NCBI GenBank assembly: GCA_964429355.1
Contig: CAYSCH010000345.1
Location: 1 to 10,063, forward strand
Direction: 5' to 3'
DNA: 10,063 nucleotides
Source of the DNA: JAAYAY01 sp964429355
GTDB lineage: Bacteria > Planctomycetota > Planctomycetia > Pirellulales > Thermoguttaceae
Shown in pieces: positions 1 through 6,182 of the stretch (its first letter is position 1; each line of letters begins with the position of its first letter). The translations under genes and the position numbers were made by a program. The notes beneath the pieces are model-generated. The model did not search any database. It worked only from the letters and a program-made list of their open reading frames with translations, and was not told where the DNA came from.

Positions 1-169
1 GCTGGTGGCTCGTGACCTTGAACCAGTTTCGGTAATTCGCCTGGCCCATGGCCTGGAGCCGTGTGGCCATCCGTTCGGCGTAGCAATTGGCGCATCCGGC
101 GCTGATCTTGGTGCAACCCGTAACGGGATTCCAGGTCGACTCGGTCCATTCGATCTTGGTGGAACGCAT
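1..169 (-). CDS. Three-Cys-motif protein, DUF5131 / phage Gp37-Gp68 family (N-terminal part only)
   Basis: Only the first 56 residues are present; the gene leaves the window at its left edge. It begins MRSTKIEWTESTWNPVTGCT and carries three cysteines, C19, C26 and C29, inside GCTKISAGCANCYAE. This GC-x6-C-x2-C-Y-A-E signature is the hallmark of the Gp37/Gp68 (DUF5131) family, whose cysteines resemble a radical-SAM iron-sulphur motif; the substrate is not established. The ATG lies 6 bases after the stop of tcmP, so the two are almost certainly co-transcribed and probably translationally coupled. An AAGGGA inside the end of tcmP can serve as ribosome binding site. Pairing of this family with TcmP is a known recurrent arrangement, which supports both calls. 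Whether the full protein is intact cannot be seen. Confidence 0.85.
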   Translation of the reverse strand, partial: MRSTKIEWTESTWNPVTGCTKISAGCANCYAERMATRLQAMGQANYRNWFKVTSHQ

Positions 170-175
170 ATATTC

Positions 176-1333
176 TCAATCCCTTGAAAAGAACACGACC
201 TTCCGCGTCTTGTTCTGATAATACTCCCACGCCAGATAGAAGTCTCCGGCTCTTGGCGGCTTTTTCTGCCCCACAGCATCAACCTGGAGCCTACCGGCTT
301 TCTGGAGCCCCTTCAAGTAGTCACGGGTGTGACTCGGCAAGAAGCCCCGTTCCAGTGTGAACTGGTAGACGGCGAGATTGTCGATCGGCACGGAAGGTAT
401 ACTTCCCGCAAGGAAATCGTCAAGTTCACGTTGAAACGCCAATCGCTTCTTCGGCACGTTGTCCTCGGGAAAGAAGGAACGCTGACCGTACCGAACAGGA
501 TCTTCGTCAATGTCGTAGTTCGCCTCGCCTGTCACGCCGTCCAAGTTCCAGCAGACTTTCAGAAACCTCTCCAATCCAGTTAGTTTTCCGCTTCCAAAAA
601 CTACTCCGTAGATGTTGCTCCCCTTCTTGATGGAGAATGGGGCGAGATAGTAGTCCGCATTGCCAGGCAATTTCGATCGGAAGTATTTGCAGATGTACCG
701 ATGAATGGACCTGTAATCGGACGATGCCAACTCTTCGGCGCTCACGTCAAGACAAGCCTGAAAAACAGGTTCCCTGGCGAATCGGCGGATGTAGGAAGAA
801 GAAATGAAAAACAGGATGTCCGTTCTGGGACACTTGGAGAGAGTGTCGACGACATCCGGCGTCACCTCCTTCACCCCAAACTGATCCATGATCAGAAGGT
901 TGGCATTCCTTGGACGCCGCATGATTTCCAAGGCGTCGGCGAATGCCTCCCGAAAGAGAGCGGATGTAAAATGGGTTTTGCAGCAACCCTTTGGACAAGC
1001 GTTCTCCGCTAGGCGCTCCTTCAGTTGGGCTATGTTTAGTGCAACCTTGTCGTTGAAGAATAGACTGACCTGAATACCCTTCGCCTTCAGTTCGGCGTGC
1101 GTCTTGCAGTAGCACTTCAATTCGTCCTGCACGATCCGAGGGGAACCGGGATTTCCTTCCGAGTCGGCCCCTGGGCCAGCGAAGAAGTCGAATATGTTGA
1201 CCGTTTCGACATTTTCCCCCCTGTTACGATTCGTGAGGAACACAGGAAGCCATTCGCGAATGTACCCTTGGAAAATCGCCAACTTCACCTGGGTTGCGTC
1301 GTCGAACACCTTGTTGTGGAACCCTTTCGCCAT
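176..1333 (-). CDS. tcmP: Three-Cys-motif partner protein TcmP
   Basis: The product has 385 residues, about the usual length of TcmP. The start is well set by GGAGGGG five bases upstream of the ATG. Near the N-terminus comes the characteristic block NVETVNIFDFFAGPG (about 41-55), which resembles motif I of class I SAM-dependent methyltransferases. A hydrophobic strand ending FFND (92-95) could be the acidic SAM-binding loop. LIMDQFGVKEV (147-157) and DILFFISSSYIRRF (172-185) follow as further core strands. A Cys-rich stretch, CPKGCC, sits at about 113-118. The C-terminal part (about 290-370) looks like a winged-helix-like region. The family is defined by its genomic pairing with a three-Cys-motif protein, which starts directly downstream here. 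A methyltransferase-like fold is my inference and the reaction is unknown. The block is less GC-rich than the capsid genes, consistent with separate acquisition. Confidence 0.88.
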   Translation of the reverse strand: MAKGFHNKVFDDATQVKLAIFQGYIREWLPVFLTNRNRGENVETVNIFDFFAGPGADSEGNPGSPRIVQDELKCYCKTHAELKAKGIQVSLFFNDKVALNIAQLKERLAENACPKGCCKTHFTSALFREAFADALEIMRRPRNANLLIMDQFGVKEVTPDVVDTLSKCPRTDILFFISSSYIRRFAREPVFQACLDVSAEELASSDYRSIHRYICKYFRSKLPGNADYYLAPFSIKKGSNIYGVVFGSGKLTGLERFLKVCWNLDGVTGEANYDIDEDPVRYGQRSFFPEDNVPKKRLAFQRELDDFLAGSIPSVPIDNLAVYQFTLERGFLPSHTRDYLKGLQKAGRLQVDAVGQKKPPRAGDFYLAWEYYQNKTRKVVFFSRD

Positions 1334-1368
1334 AATTCCCCTCCATCAGTCGCATAAGAACCACCATC

Positions 1369-1473
1369 TCAACCACAGTGGAGCACTTCGGAGACGAAGA
1401 CATGCTCGACAAGTTGCTCGTAGAATGCCGACTTGATGGAGGTGTCGGCTGCCGACTGATTCTCGAGCGTCAT
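1369..1473 (-). pseudogene. Truncated ORF, N-terminal remnant of a gene upstream of tcmP
   Basis: An ATG at 1473 opens a 34-codon frame encoding MTLENQSAADTSIKSAFYEQ followed by LVEHVFVSEVLHCG and a stop. The first 30 or so residues look like a genuine protein start, amphipathic and acidic. They recall, from memory only, a family of roughly 170-200 residues found near restriction-type genes that begins KSAFYEQLVEHVFISEVLQEAW. The frame then ends abruptly, and tcmP starts 35 bases further on. The start overlaps the stop of the upstream ORF by the classic ATGA, with GGAGG about 7 bases before it, so it was once a properly coupled cistron. The simplest reading is an internal deletion that removed most of the gene and brought tcmP close. 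It could instead be a short leader peptide coupled to tcmP translation. Confidence 0.5.
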
Positions 1474-1667
1474 AAATCAACCTCCTCCGCTGCAGCCTCC
1501 TGCAACTCCTTGAGTGTCCTCCCTTCCTTCGTCTTCCAGTCGATTCGCCCGTTGGCCGATCGTCCCTGAACAGCACCTGCTGCCGTATGACTCCCCACAG
1601 TGGATCTGTCCTGCTCACTCGCTGACGGCAACGCCCCGAGCTCCCATCCTGACACTTCTGCAATCAA
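1470..1667 (-). pseudogene. DUF4357-like C-terminal fragment
   Basis: The frame encodes up to 65 residues from a TTG at 1667; an in-frame TAA lies just upstream at 1677-1679, so nothing longer is open. The C-terminal half, GRSANGRIDWKTKEGRTLKE, matches my recollection of the DUF4357 signature (S-x-AA-x-V-x-GR-x-ANG-x-x-EWK-x-x-DGKTL-x-x-L). That domain normally closes proteins several hundred residues long that often sit near restriction or defence genes. Here only the domain end remains, so I call it a 5'-truncated remnant; the first 25 or so residues look unconserved. Its TGA overlaps the ATG of the following truncated ORF by four bases, preserving the old operon architecture. A small functional protein is less likely but not excluded. 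Confidence 0.45.
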
Positions 1668-2075
1668 GTGCCGAGTTTACTTCTAAAGTGGGGGTAAATG
1701 CAAGGATTGGCAAACATGAACCGGTACGAAATCGCAAACGATGCGTGTTGTGGGGCTGCATGACGGCCGTCGTCCCAGGTTTGCGGAAGTCACCGAGCGA
1801 GAGGGCAAACTGGGCACCGCAAACGATCGGCCAAAGCCTGGCGGCGTTTGTTCCCCCTCCTTTCTCGTCTTCCGTGCCAGATGCGTCTCCGCGCCTCTGC
1901 GCGAGCCCTCCCGCTCTTCGCCGCCGCGCTCAAGATCAATTCCAGATCCCACGAAACAGCCGGCGGCTGCCTGTTGATGTGCCCCCTCCGTGCTCTCTGG
2001 GCCCTCTGTGGTTGACTTCTCATCTCCATTGGCAACCGTCGCCCCTGATCAAAAACGTCTTCCGTCGGGTGCCAG
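1668..2075. other. Non-coding spacer with degenerate repeat words
   Basis: I find no convincing gene here on either strand; the open frames have erratic Arg/Pro/Ser-rich compositions typical of GC-rich non-coding DNA. At 1829-1845 there is a solitary copy of GGCCAAAGCCTGGCGGC, the core of the three-copy repeat at 2584-2692. Pyrimidine-rich text such as CTCCGCGCCTCTGCGCGAG at about 1887-1905 and TCTCTGGGCCCTCTGTGGTT at about 1995-2014 is of the kind seen between planctomycete genes. It separates the minus-strand tcm block from the plus-strand block. Confidence 0.5.
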
Positions 2076-2184
2076 GAGACTGCTGAAAAAGTCTGTTCCG
2101 TTGACGTAAGTCCTCCTTCTTCGTCGTCTCGTCGACCGAGAAATAAGGACTTACGTCGAGTCCGGGCACTTTTTCAGCAGTCTC
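2076..2184. mobile_element. MITE-like inverted-repeat element, 109 bp
   Basis: The ends are perfect 17-bp inverted repeats, GAGACTGCTGAAAAAGT at 2076-2092 and its complement at 2168-2184. After about 10 unmatched bases on each side, a second perfect 12-bp arm follows, GACGTAAGTCCT at 2103-2114 and its complement at 2146-2157. The centre is about 31 bases. There is no coding capacity. Two-tier symmetry with conserved tips is what a miniature inverted-repeat element mobilised in trans by an IS transposase looks like. I see no clear target-site duplication in the flanks. A large stable hairpin with another role, such as transcription termination between the two divergent blocks, is an alternative. 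Confidence 0.65.
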
Positions 2185-2310
2185 ACAAGGTGGGTGGCGG
2201 CGCTGGAGTCTCTCCTGGAATCACGCAAGGCCATTTAGGGGTGACAGCCCCTCAACAGGGTGGATTTTGGGCCTTTTGGCAGAAAACTGAACAAGTGTCC
2301 ATTTTTTTCG

Positions 2311-2338
2311 TTGAAACTGTTCCTGTTTCTGGTATCTT
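2311..2338 (+). promoter_or_regulatory. Candidate sigma70-type promoter
   Basis: TTGAAA (2311-2316) and TATCTT (2333-2338) are separated by 16 bases in a locally AT-rich stretch, upstream of the small ORF at 2388. An overlapping alternative is TTGAGG (2337-2342) with TATAGA (2361-2366) and an 18-base spacer, which would give a leader of about 15 bases. Either could drive the small gene; the sequence does not decide between them. Confidence 0.35.
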
Positions 2339-2387
2339 GAGGGCGTGACATGAACATATGTATAGAGTTTTAGAGCGGAATTGGACC

Positions 2388-2570
2388 ATGCGACTCGCCA
2401 CAAACACACCCGCCAATCGAGAAAAATTGGACCAGATCCACGCGGCCTTGACGGAGCTGCTCGCCAGTGTGCTCAAACGAGGTTTCCACGGCACCGCCGC
2501 CCTGGAATTGGTCGTCCAGGATGGAACCATCCAGCACTTTCGCCGTAAGGTGGAACAGGTCGAAAGATGA
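2388..2570 (+). CDS. Small conserved-looking hypothetical protein
   Basis: The product is 60 residues from the ATG at 2388. A further in-frame ATG at 2358 would add ten residues (MYRVLERNWT); I prefer the later start because MRLATNTPAN reads like a natural disordered leader before the fold. The body has one helix (about 11-31, EKLDQIHAALTELLASVLKR), then GFHGTAALELVVQDGTIQHF and a basic tail, a helix followed by a beta-hairpin. I recall very similar short proteins in planctomycete genomes but know of no function. It precedes the capsid cassette on the same strand, yet 166 bases of repeat separate it from the protease gene, so membership of the operon is doubtful. Confidence 0.65.
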   Translation: MRLATNTPANREKLDQIHAALTELLASVLKRGFHGTAALELVVQDGTIQHFRRKVEQVER

Positions 2571-2583
2571 ACCGTAGCCGAAC

Positions 2584-2692
2584 GGCCAAAGCCTGGCGGC
2601 TTCAGCTACACGATGTTAAAGGACCAAAGCCTGGCGGCTTCAGACACACGAAGTTAAAGGGCCAAAGCCTGGCGGCTTCAGCTACGCGAAGT
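2584..2692. repeat. Three tandem copies of a ~37-bp repeat
   Basis: Units begin at 2584, 2621 and 2659 and share the core CCAAAGCCTGGCGGCTTCAG, followed by a variable CTACACGAAGTTAAA-like tail; the third unit is cut at about 34 bp. Unit lengths are 37, 38 and 34 bp, so this is an irregular tandem array, not a CRISPR: the parts between cores are themselves conserved. The core is partly self-complementary (AAGCC and GGCTT). A lone core copy occurs at 1829-1845. The array lies immediately before the protease gene and would be in its 5' leader if transcription starts upstream. Confidence 0.85.
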
Positions 2693-2736
2693 CTCCGATG
2701 GTCTCTTATTGTCTCCCAACTTACAAGGAACCCGAC

Positions 2737-3687
2737 ATGAACGAAACGCTTCAAGAGTATGTCGACTCCCGCGGAATGCCCGTTCGCGCCGATCGCGAAC
2801 ATGGGGTCATCCGGGGCGTCAAGATCCTGGGAGTGCGCTCCCGGAACGGCCGTACCTACCTGGCCGACGCGATCCGCCAGGCCGCTCCGCTCTACGAAGG
2901 CGCCAAGGTGAATGTGAATCACGCCCAGGCCGCTCCCTCCGGCCCCCGAGACTATCAGGACCGGATCGGCGTGATCCGCAATGTTGCCGTTCACGCCGAG
3001 GAGGGGCTTTTTGCCGACTTCCACTTCAATCCCAAGCACGCCCTGGCCGAACAGCTCCTCTGGGATGCAGAACACGCCCCGGAGAACGTCGGCTTCTCCC
3101 ACAACGTGCAGGCCCGAACGGCACGCCGCGGCGAGACCCTCGTCGTCGAAGCCATCACCCAGGTGCAGAGCGTGGATCTCGTTGCCGATCCGGCCACGAC
3201 CCGGGGATTGTTTGAATCGGCCGGCGCTGCCGCCGAGGTCGTGGCTGCTTCCCGGGGAGACGAACGGCCCCTGCAGTCGCTCACCGCCGACGGCCTGCGC
3301 GACGCCCGCCCCGATCTTGTCGAAGAACTCCTCTGCGGCGCCCACCAGCAGATCGCCCGGCTCGAGGAAGAGGCCGGGGTGCTTCGGGCCGCCGAAAACG
3401 CCCGCCGGCGATGCGATAAGGTGCGAGAGCTCCTGGCCGAGTGCCAGCTCCCCGGCCAGATGACGGCCGACCAGTGGCAGCGCTGGCTGGGCTGCGATTC
3501 CTTCGTGGAAACGTTGATCGGCGCCGACGATGAAGGGGCAATGCGCCGCCTGATCCAGGAACGGATCGAACTGGTCCGCGACATTGCCGGCCACTCCAGC
3601 GGTGTTCGGCCCGTGAGCCGCGAGCAGAACCAGGTCTGCGAGCCGACGCCTCGCGACGTTGAAGCCTTCGTCCGCTCGATTTCCTGA
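2737..3687 (+). CDS. Phage prohead (head maturation) protease with C-terminal scaffold-like region
   Basis: The product has 316 residues from the ATG at 2737, chosen because AAGGA lies seven bases upstream; an in-frame ATG at 2698 has no such site. Residues 22-160 follow the herpesvirus/HK97-type assembly-protease pattern. They open with GVIRGVKILGVRSRNGRTY, a strand plus the N-G-R-x-Y motif. VNVNH then supplies a likely catalytic His62, NVGFSH the likely nucleophile Ser121, and VDLVADPATT (146-155) is the usual closing strand. Residues 190-285 are strongly helical and probably coiled coil (EELLCGAHQQIARLEEEAGV), as in protease-scaffold fusions where the tail chaperones shell assembly and is then digested. 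The cement and major capsid genes follow directly, the normal phage order. The portal gene usually found just upstream is absent. Assignment to the protease class is firm; the scaffold role is inferred. Confidence 0.85.
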   Translation: MNETLQEYVDSRGMPVRADREHGVIRGVKILGVRSRNGRTYLADAIRQAAPLYEGAKVNVNHAQAAPSGPRDYQDRIGVIRNVAVHAEEGLFADFHFNPKHALAEQLLWDAEHAPENVGFSHNVQARTARRGETLVVEAITQVQSVDLVADPATTRGLFESAGAAAEVVAASRGDERPLQSLTADGLRDARPDLVEELLCGAHQQIARLEEEAGVLRAAENARRRCDKVRELLAECQLPGQMTADQWQRWLGCDSFVETLIGADDEGAMRRLIQERIELVRDIAGHSSGVRPVSREQNQVCEPTPRDVEAFVRSIS

Positions 3688-3740
3688 TACTCCATTAACC
3701 CCTCCGACTTCCTCTCTCTCACAACTCCAGGAGCTTTCCC

Positions 3741-4202
3741 ATGTCTGACAAAATGCGCTGGCGCTACGGCGACACCAACCCCGTGATTGCGGCCGTCGAT
3801 TCGGCCACCACGATCGAGATCGGCGACCTCGTCTATCTCGACGCCGACGATGCCAAGCCCGCCTCGGCCCAGGCCGACCAGGGCACGGAAACTGCCAATC
3901 AGACCCTGTTTGCCGACAACTTCCTCGGCGTGGCCATGCAGCGGAGCCGGGCCGGCGACACGGATCCGATCCGCGTGGCAACGACCGGCGTGTTTGAATT
4001 CGCCTGCCCCGGCAGCACCTTCGAACTGGGCGATCTGGTGGGTGCCGACGAGGCCTCCAGCGGTACCGCCCTGGCAAACCAGCAGATCGCCGTCGTGGCC
4101 GACGCCCAGCACGCCATCGCCCGAGTCGCCCGCCGCGCCCCCGTCGCCACAACAAACGTTCTGGTCGACATCCGCTCGACCATCATGACCGGCGGCATCT
4201 GA
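3741..4202 (+). CDS. Capsid cement / head decoration protein, DUF2190-like
   Basis: The product has 153 residues. AGGAG seven bases before the ATG fixes the start. The sequence is beta-rich and small-residue-rich. It has an N-terminal TTIEIGDLVYLD strand pair, then FADNFLGVAMQ (57-67), PIRVATTGVFEFACP (76-90) and FELGDLVGAD (94-103). The pattern 'new layer is named, modest shift to V-A-T-x-G-x-F-x-F, then G-D-x-V-G' is typical of DUF2190 proteins, which bind the outside of HK97-type capsids and stabilise them. Its position between protease and major capsid gene is exactly where decoration proteins sit. The spacer to the protease gene is 53 bases. Nothing suggests decay: the frame is intact and the codon use matches its neighbours. 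Confidence 0.82.
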   Translation: MSDKMRWRYGDTNPVIAAVDSATTIEIGDLVYLDADDAKPASAQADQGTETANQTLFADNFLGVAMQRSRAGDTDPIRVATTGVFEFACPGSTFELGDLVGADEASSGTALANQQIAVVADAQHAIARVARRAPVATTNVLVDIRSTIMTGGI

Positions 4203-4210
4203 CCCCCGTC

Positions 4211-4252
4211 CCCTGACCCTCTGACCCTCTGACCCTCCGACCTCCGACCTCC
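4211..4252. repeat. CTCTGACC-type short tandem repeat in capsid spacer
   Basis: CCCTGACC and CTCTGACC-like words run head to tail (CTGACCCTCTGACCCTCTGA), degrading to CTCCGACC, between the cement gene stop and the Shine-Dalgarno (AAGGA, 4253-4257) of the capsid gene. The same word recurs at 7219-7272. Such low-complexity filler is unusual inside a phage structural operon. Confidence 0.8.
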
Positions 4253-4264
4253 AAGGACCTCCAC

Positions 4265-5412
4265 ATGCCCACCATCAAATACCGTGAACTCCGCCGCCGC
4301 TACGAACTCGACGGCCCGAAAAAGACCGTCGAGCACCTTTCCGAAGCGCTCTCCCAAGGCCAGCTCCGGCCCGAAGATTTCAGCCTCCGCGATCTGGCGG
4401 AAGGGCTGATTCCCGACGGCCATGAATGGGTCCGCATGCTCGATCCCCGCAACACCCGCAGCCTCAGCGTCGTCGAGGCGGCCGACGGCATCGACGTGAC
4501 CGCATTCCTCAACGTGACCGGACAGGTCATTTACGCCAAGATCCTCGATTCCTATACCCAGGAGGCGTTCGTCGTCTCCAGACTCGTCGACACCATTTCC
4601 ACCCGGCTGGACGGCGAAAAGATCCCCGGCGCGGCAGGCATCGGCGACCAGGCCGCCGAAGTTCCGCCGGGCATGCCCTACCCGCACGTCGGATTCGGCG
4701 AAGACTACATCGAGACTCCTTCGACCACCAAGCGGGGCCTCATTGTGCCGGTCACCAAGGAAGCCATCTTCTTCGACCGGACCCACCTGATCCTCAAACG
4801 GGCGGCCGAGGTGGGCGAGGTCCTCGGCCTGAGCAAGGAGAAGCGGCTCATCGACCTGGTGATCGGCAAGAGCAACAACTACCGCTGGAACGGCACGACC
4901 TACGACACCTACCAGGCGGCCGCCCCGTGGAAAAACACGCTGGCCGACAACGCACTGGTCGACTGGACCAGTGTCGACTCGGCCGAGCAGCTCTTTGCCG
5001 ACATCCTCGATCCGAATACCAACGAACCGGTCCTCGTCGAGCCCAATACGGTGCTTGTCATGCCGGCCTGCCGTCACGCGGCGTTTCGTGTCTTCAACGC
5101 CCGTGAAATCACCTACACCGCGGCCGCCTCGACCACCACCACCGTCTCGGCCAACCCGCTCACTCGCTATCGCGTGGTCGACAGCCGGCTGGCCTATCGG
5201 CGAATCATCGCTTCCGGTGTGCCGGCCGATGACGCGAAGCAGTGGTGGTTTCTCGGCGATTTCAGGAAGGCCTTCGCCTATATGGAGAACTGGCCGATCA
5301 CGGTCACCCAGTCGCCGGTCGGAAGCGAGGCCGACTTCAACCAGGATATCCTGGTCCGTTTCAAGGCCAGCGAACGAGGCGCCGCCGCCGTGATCAATCC
5401 CCGCTACATCGT
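4265..5412 (+). CDS. Major capsid protein, HK97-fold type (3' end lost in assembly gap)
   Basis: At least 382 residues are present before the N run at 5413. AAGGA seven bases upstream supports the ATG at 4265. The N-terminal 60 residues (IKYRELRRRYELDGPKKTVE onward) are charged and helical, like the delta domain of HK97-type capsids. The body includes RGLIVPVTKEAIFFDRTHL (157-175), a long helix (175-200), WNGTTYDTY (208-216), a T/S/A-rich loop (285-296), PLTRYRVVDSRLAYRR (298-313), WWFLGDFRKAFAYMENWPIT (327-346) and DILVRFKASERGAAAVINPR (361-380). The 'flow from W-F-x-G-D to R-F-K-x-x-x-x-G-A-A-x-x-x-P' close is characteristic of the C-terminal P-domain of major capsid proteins, so only a few residues are probably missing. 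Reading through the Ns as exactly ten bases yields an unconvincing Cys/Arg-rich tail ending at 5527, so the true stop most likely lies in the gap. The preceding protease and cement genes confirm the role. Confidence 0.88.
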
Positions 5413-5422
5413 NNNNNNNNNN
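5413..5422. other. Assembly gap (10 Ns)
   Basis: Ten Ns interrupt the sequence in the last codons of the capsid gene. A round number of Ns usually marks a scaffold join of unknown real length, so genes could be missing here. The right flank is repeat-rich, which may be why assembly broke. Confidence 0.95.
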
Positions 5423-5782
5423 CGAATTCTGATGCCTCTGGATCGCACCTGCGGAGGATCAAAGTGTGCCACTGTTTGCCGAGAGGAGGCGTCAAGTTTG
5501 TTGGCGGCGCGCACTGCTTGCGGGTAGGTTCGACGACAATGGTTTCCGGCAAGCAGTGCTTTTCCCGACTCGGAAACGTTCTCGGCGCTCCGGCAAGCAG
5601 TGGCACACCCATCGAAAGTCGGATGTACTCACACCTTTTGAGATCTTACGAATCACATCCTGCAGCTTGAATTCCAACGAGCGCGGGGCAAGCCCACGCG
5701 GCTATCCTTGTGACGATAGAGTGTTTTGACAACGCGCAGGCTGAAGCCTGTACTCCAACTTCTCCAACCCTGACAACGTCCC
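5423..5782. other. Repeat-rich spacer after the gap, no gene seen
   Basis: These 360 bases hold no convincing coding frame. They contain the inverted-repeat element at 5464-5608. Further on lies a short palindrome, CAGGCTGAAGCCTG at 5737-5750 (six-base arms), whose context ACAACGCGCAGGCTGAAGCC reads like a repeat I associate with planctomycete spacers. The small gene at 5783 begins right after. Confidence 0.6.
5464..5608. repeat. Inverted-repeat element, 145 bp
   Basis: GTGTGCCACTGTTTGCC at 5464-5480 pairs with GGCAAGCAGTGGCACAC at 5592-5608, 16 of 17 positions complementary. Inside it a second pair, GCACTGCTTGCGGG near 5511-5524 and CCGGCAAGCAGTGC near 5546-5559, reuses the same GGCAAGCAGTG word. 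The nested design suggests a non-autonomous mobile or REP-like element and would fold as a long cruciform. No transposase is encoded. Confidence 0.7.
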
Positions 5783-5998
5783 ATGCCCACCGACCTCCAG
5801 CAAATCGTGACCATCCGCAGCCAGGTGCTCGCTGCAATTGCCGAGATCACGGCCCATCCGAAACCGTCGTACACGATCGACGGGCAGACCGTCTCCTGGA
5901 ATTCCTATCTCCGTCACCTCCGCCAGACCGTCGATTGGTGCGAGCGCAAGCTCGCCAGCCAGCAACCCGTCGAAGTACGTTCGCAGGCAACCACGTGA
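5783..5998 (+). CDS. Small phage head-region protein, unassigned
   Basis: The product has 71 residues. Two helical parts (LQQIVTIRSQVLAAIAEIT, 5-23, and SYLRHLRQTVDWCERKLASQ, 41-60) flank a beta-turn section, PKPSYTIDGQTVSWNSYL. The layout 'helix, SYTIDG, helix' recalls small gpW/DUF6148-like proteins encoded just after major capsid genes, but the match is loose and I make no firm assignment. No Shine-Dalgarno is visible before the ATG; the alternative frame start at 5710 in another register has a random-looking composition. Intact frame, balanced composition and position between capsid and head-closure genes support a real gene. A role at the head-tail interface is the natural guess. Confidence 0.68.
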   Translation: MPTDLQQIVTIRSQVLAAIAEITAHPKPSYTIDGQTVSWNSYLRHLRQTVDWCERKLASQQPVEVRSQATT

Positions 5999-6003
5999 CC
6001 GGA

Positions 6004-6130
6004 AATGACGAATGACGAAACTCAAATGACGAAAGAAGCCACAATGACGAAATCCAAATGAGCGAAGCGCCGGCCGGAAACTCGCGATCGCCGGTTCTTC
6101 ATTCGTGCTTCGTCATCCTTTCGTCATTTG
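6004..6130. repeat. ATGACGAA direct repeats with a 13-bp inverted repeat
   Basis: The word ATGACGA occurs four times between 6005 and 6050, after the small head-region gene. CAAATGACGAAAG at 6023-6035 is perfectly complementary to CTTTCGTCATTTG at 6118-6130, so transcripts can form a large stem-loop. The enclosed part also contains GCGCCGGCCGG and GCGATCGC. The whole lies in the 184-base spacer before the head-closure gene. It is bacterial-style intergenic repeat DNA, not typical of a compact phage operon. Confidence 0.75.
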
Positions 6131-6182
6131 AATCTCGACATTCTCTATTGGTTCACCCCATTTCACTGAGCGCATCCAAGAA

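Noticed and set aside
2056..2075. CGTCGGGTGCCAG shared with 8759-8770 as possible attachment-site repeats bracketing the cassette
   Set aside because: About 13 bases of GC-rich identity is expected by chance in 10 kb, the outside positions differ, and no integrase is present.
2584..2692. Possible CRISPR array
   Set aside because: Only three units of unequal length, with conserved sequence between the cores and no spacers of independent sequence; no cas gene nearby.
2602..4155. Long minus-strand open frame opposite the protease and cement genes
   Set aside because: It is Arg/Gly-rich at its start and mirrors the third-position GC bias of the plus-strand genes, which have recognisable motifs and ribosome binding sites.
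3899..5077. Long minus-strand open frame opposite the capsid gene
   Set aside because: Shadow of the major capsid gene; its Asp/Gly/Val-rich composition is typical of antisense frames in GC-rich DNA.
5423..5527. Continuation of the capsid protein through the Ns to a stop at 5525-5527
   Set aside because: It works only if the gap is exactly ten bases, and the resulting Cys/Arg-rich tail is unlike any capsid end; it also overlaps the inverted-repeat element.
5710..6015. Alternative plus-strand frame of 101 codons overlapping the small head-region gene
   Set aside because: Pro/Arg/Thr-rich, random-looking sequence that starts in repeat DNA; the frame from 5783 has a coherent helical protein.
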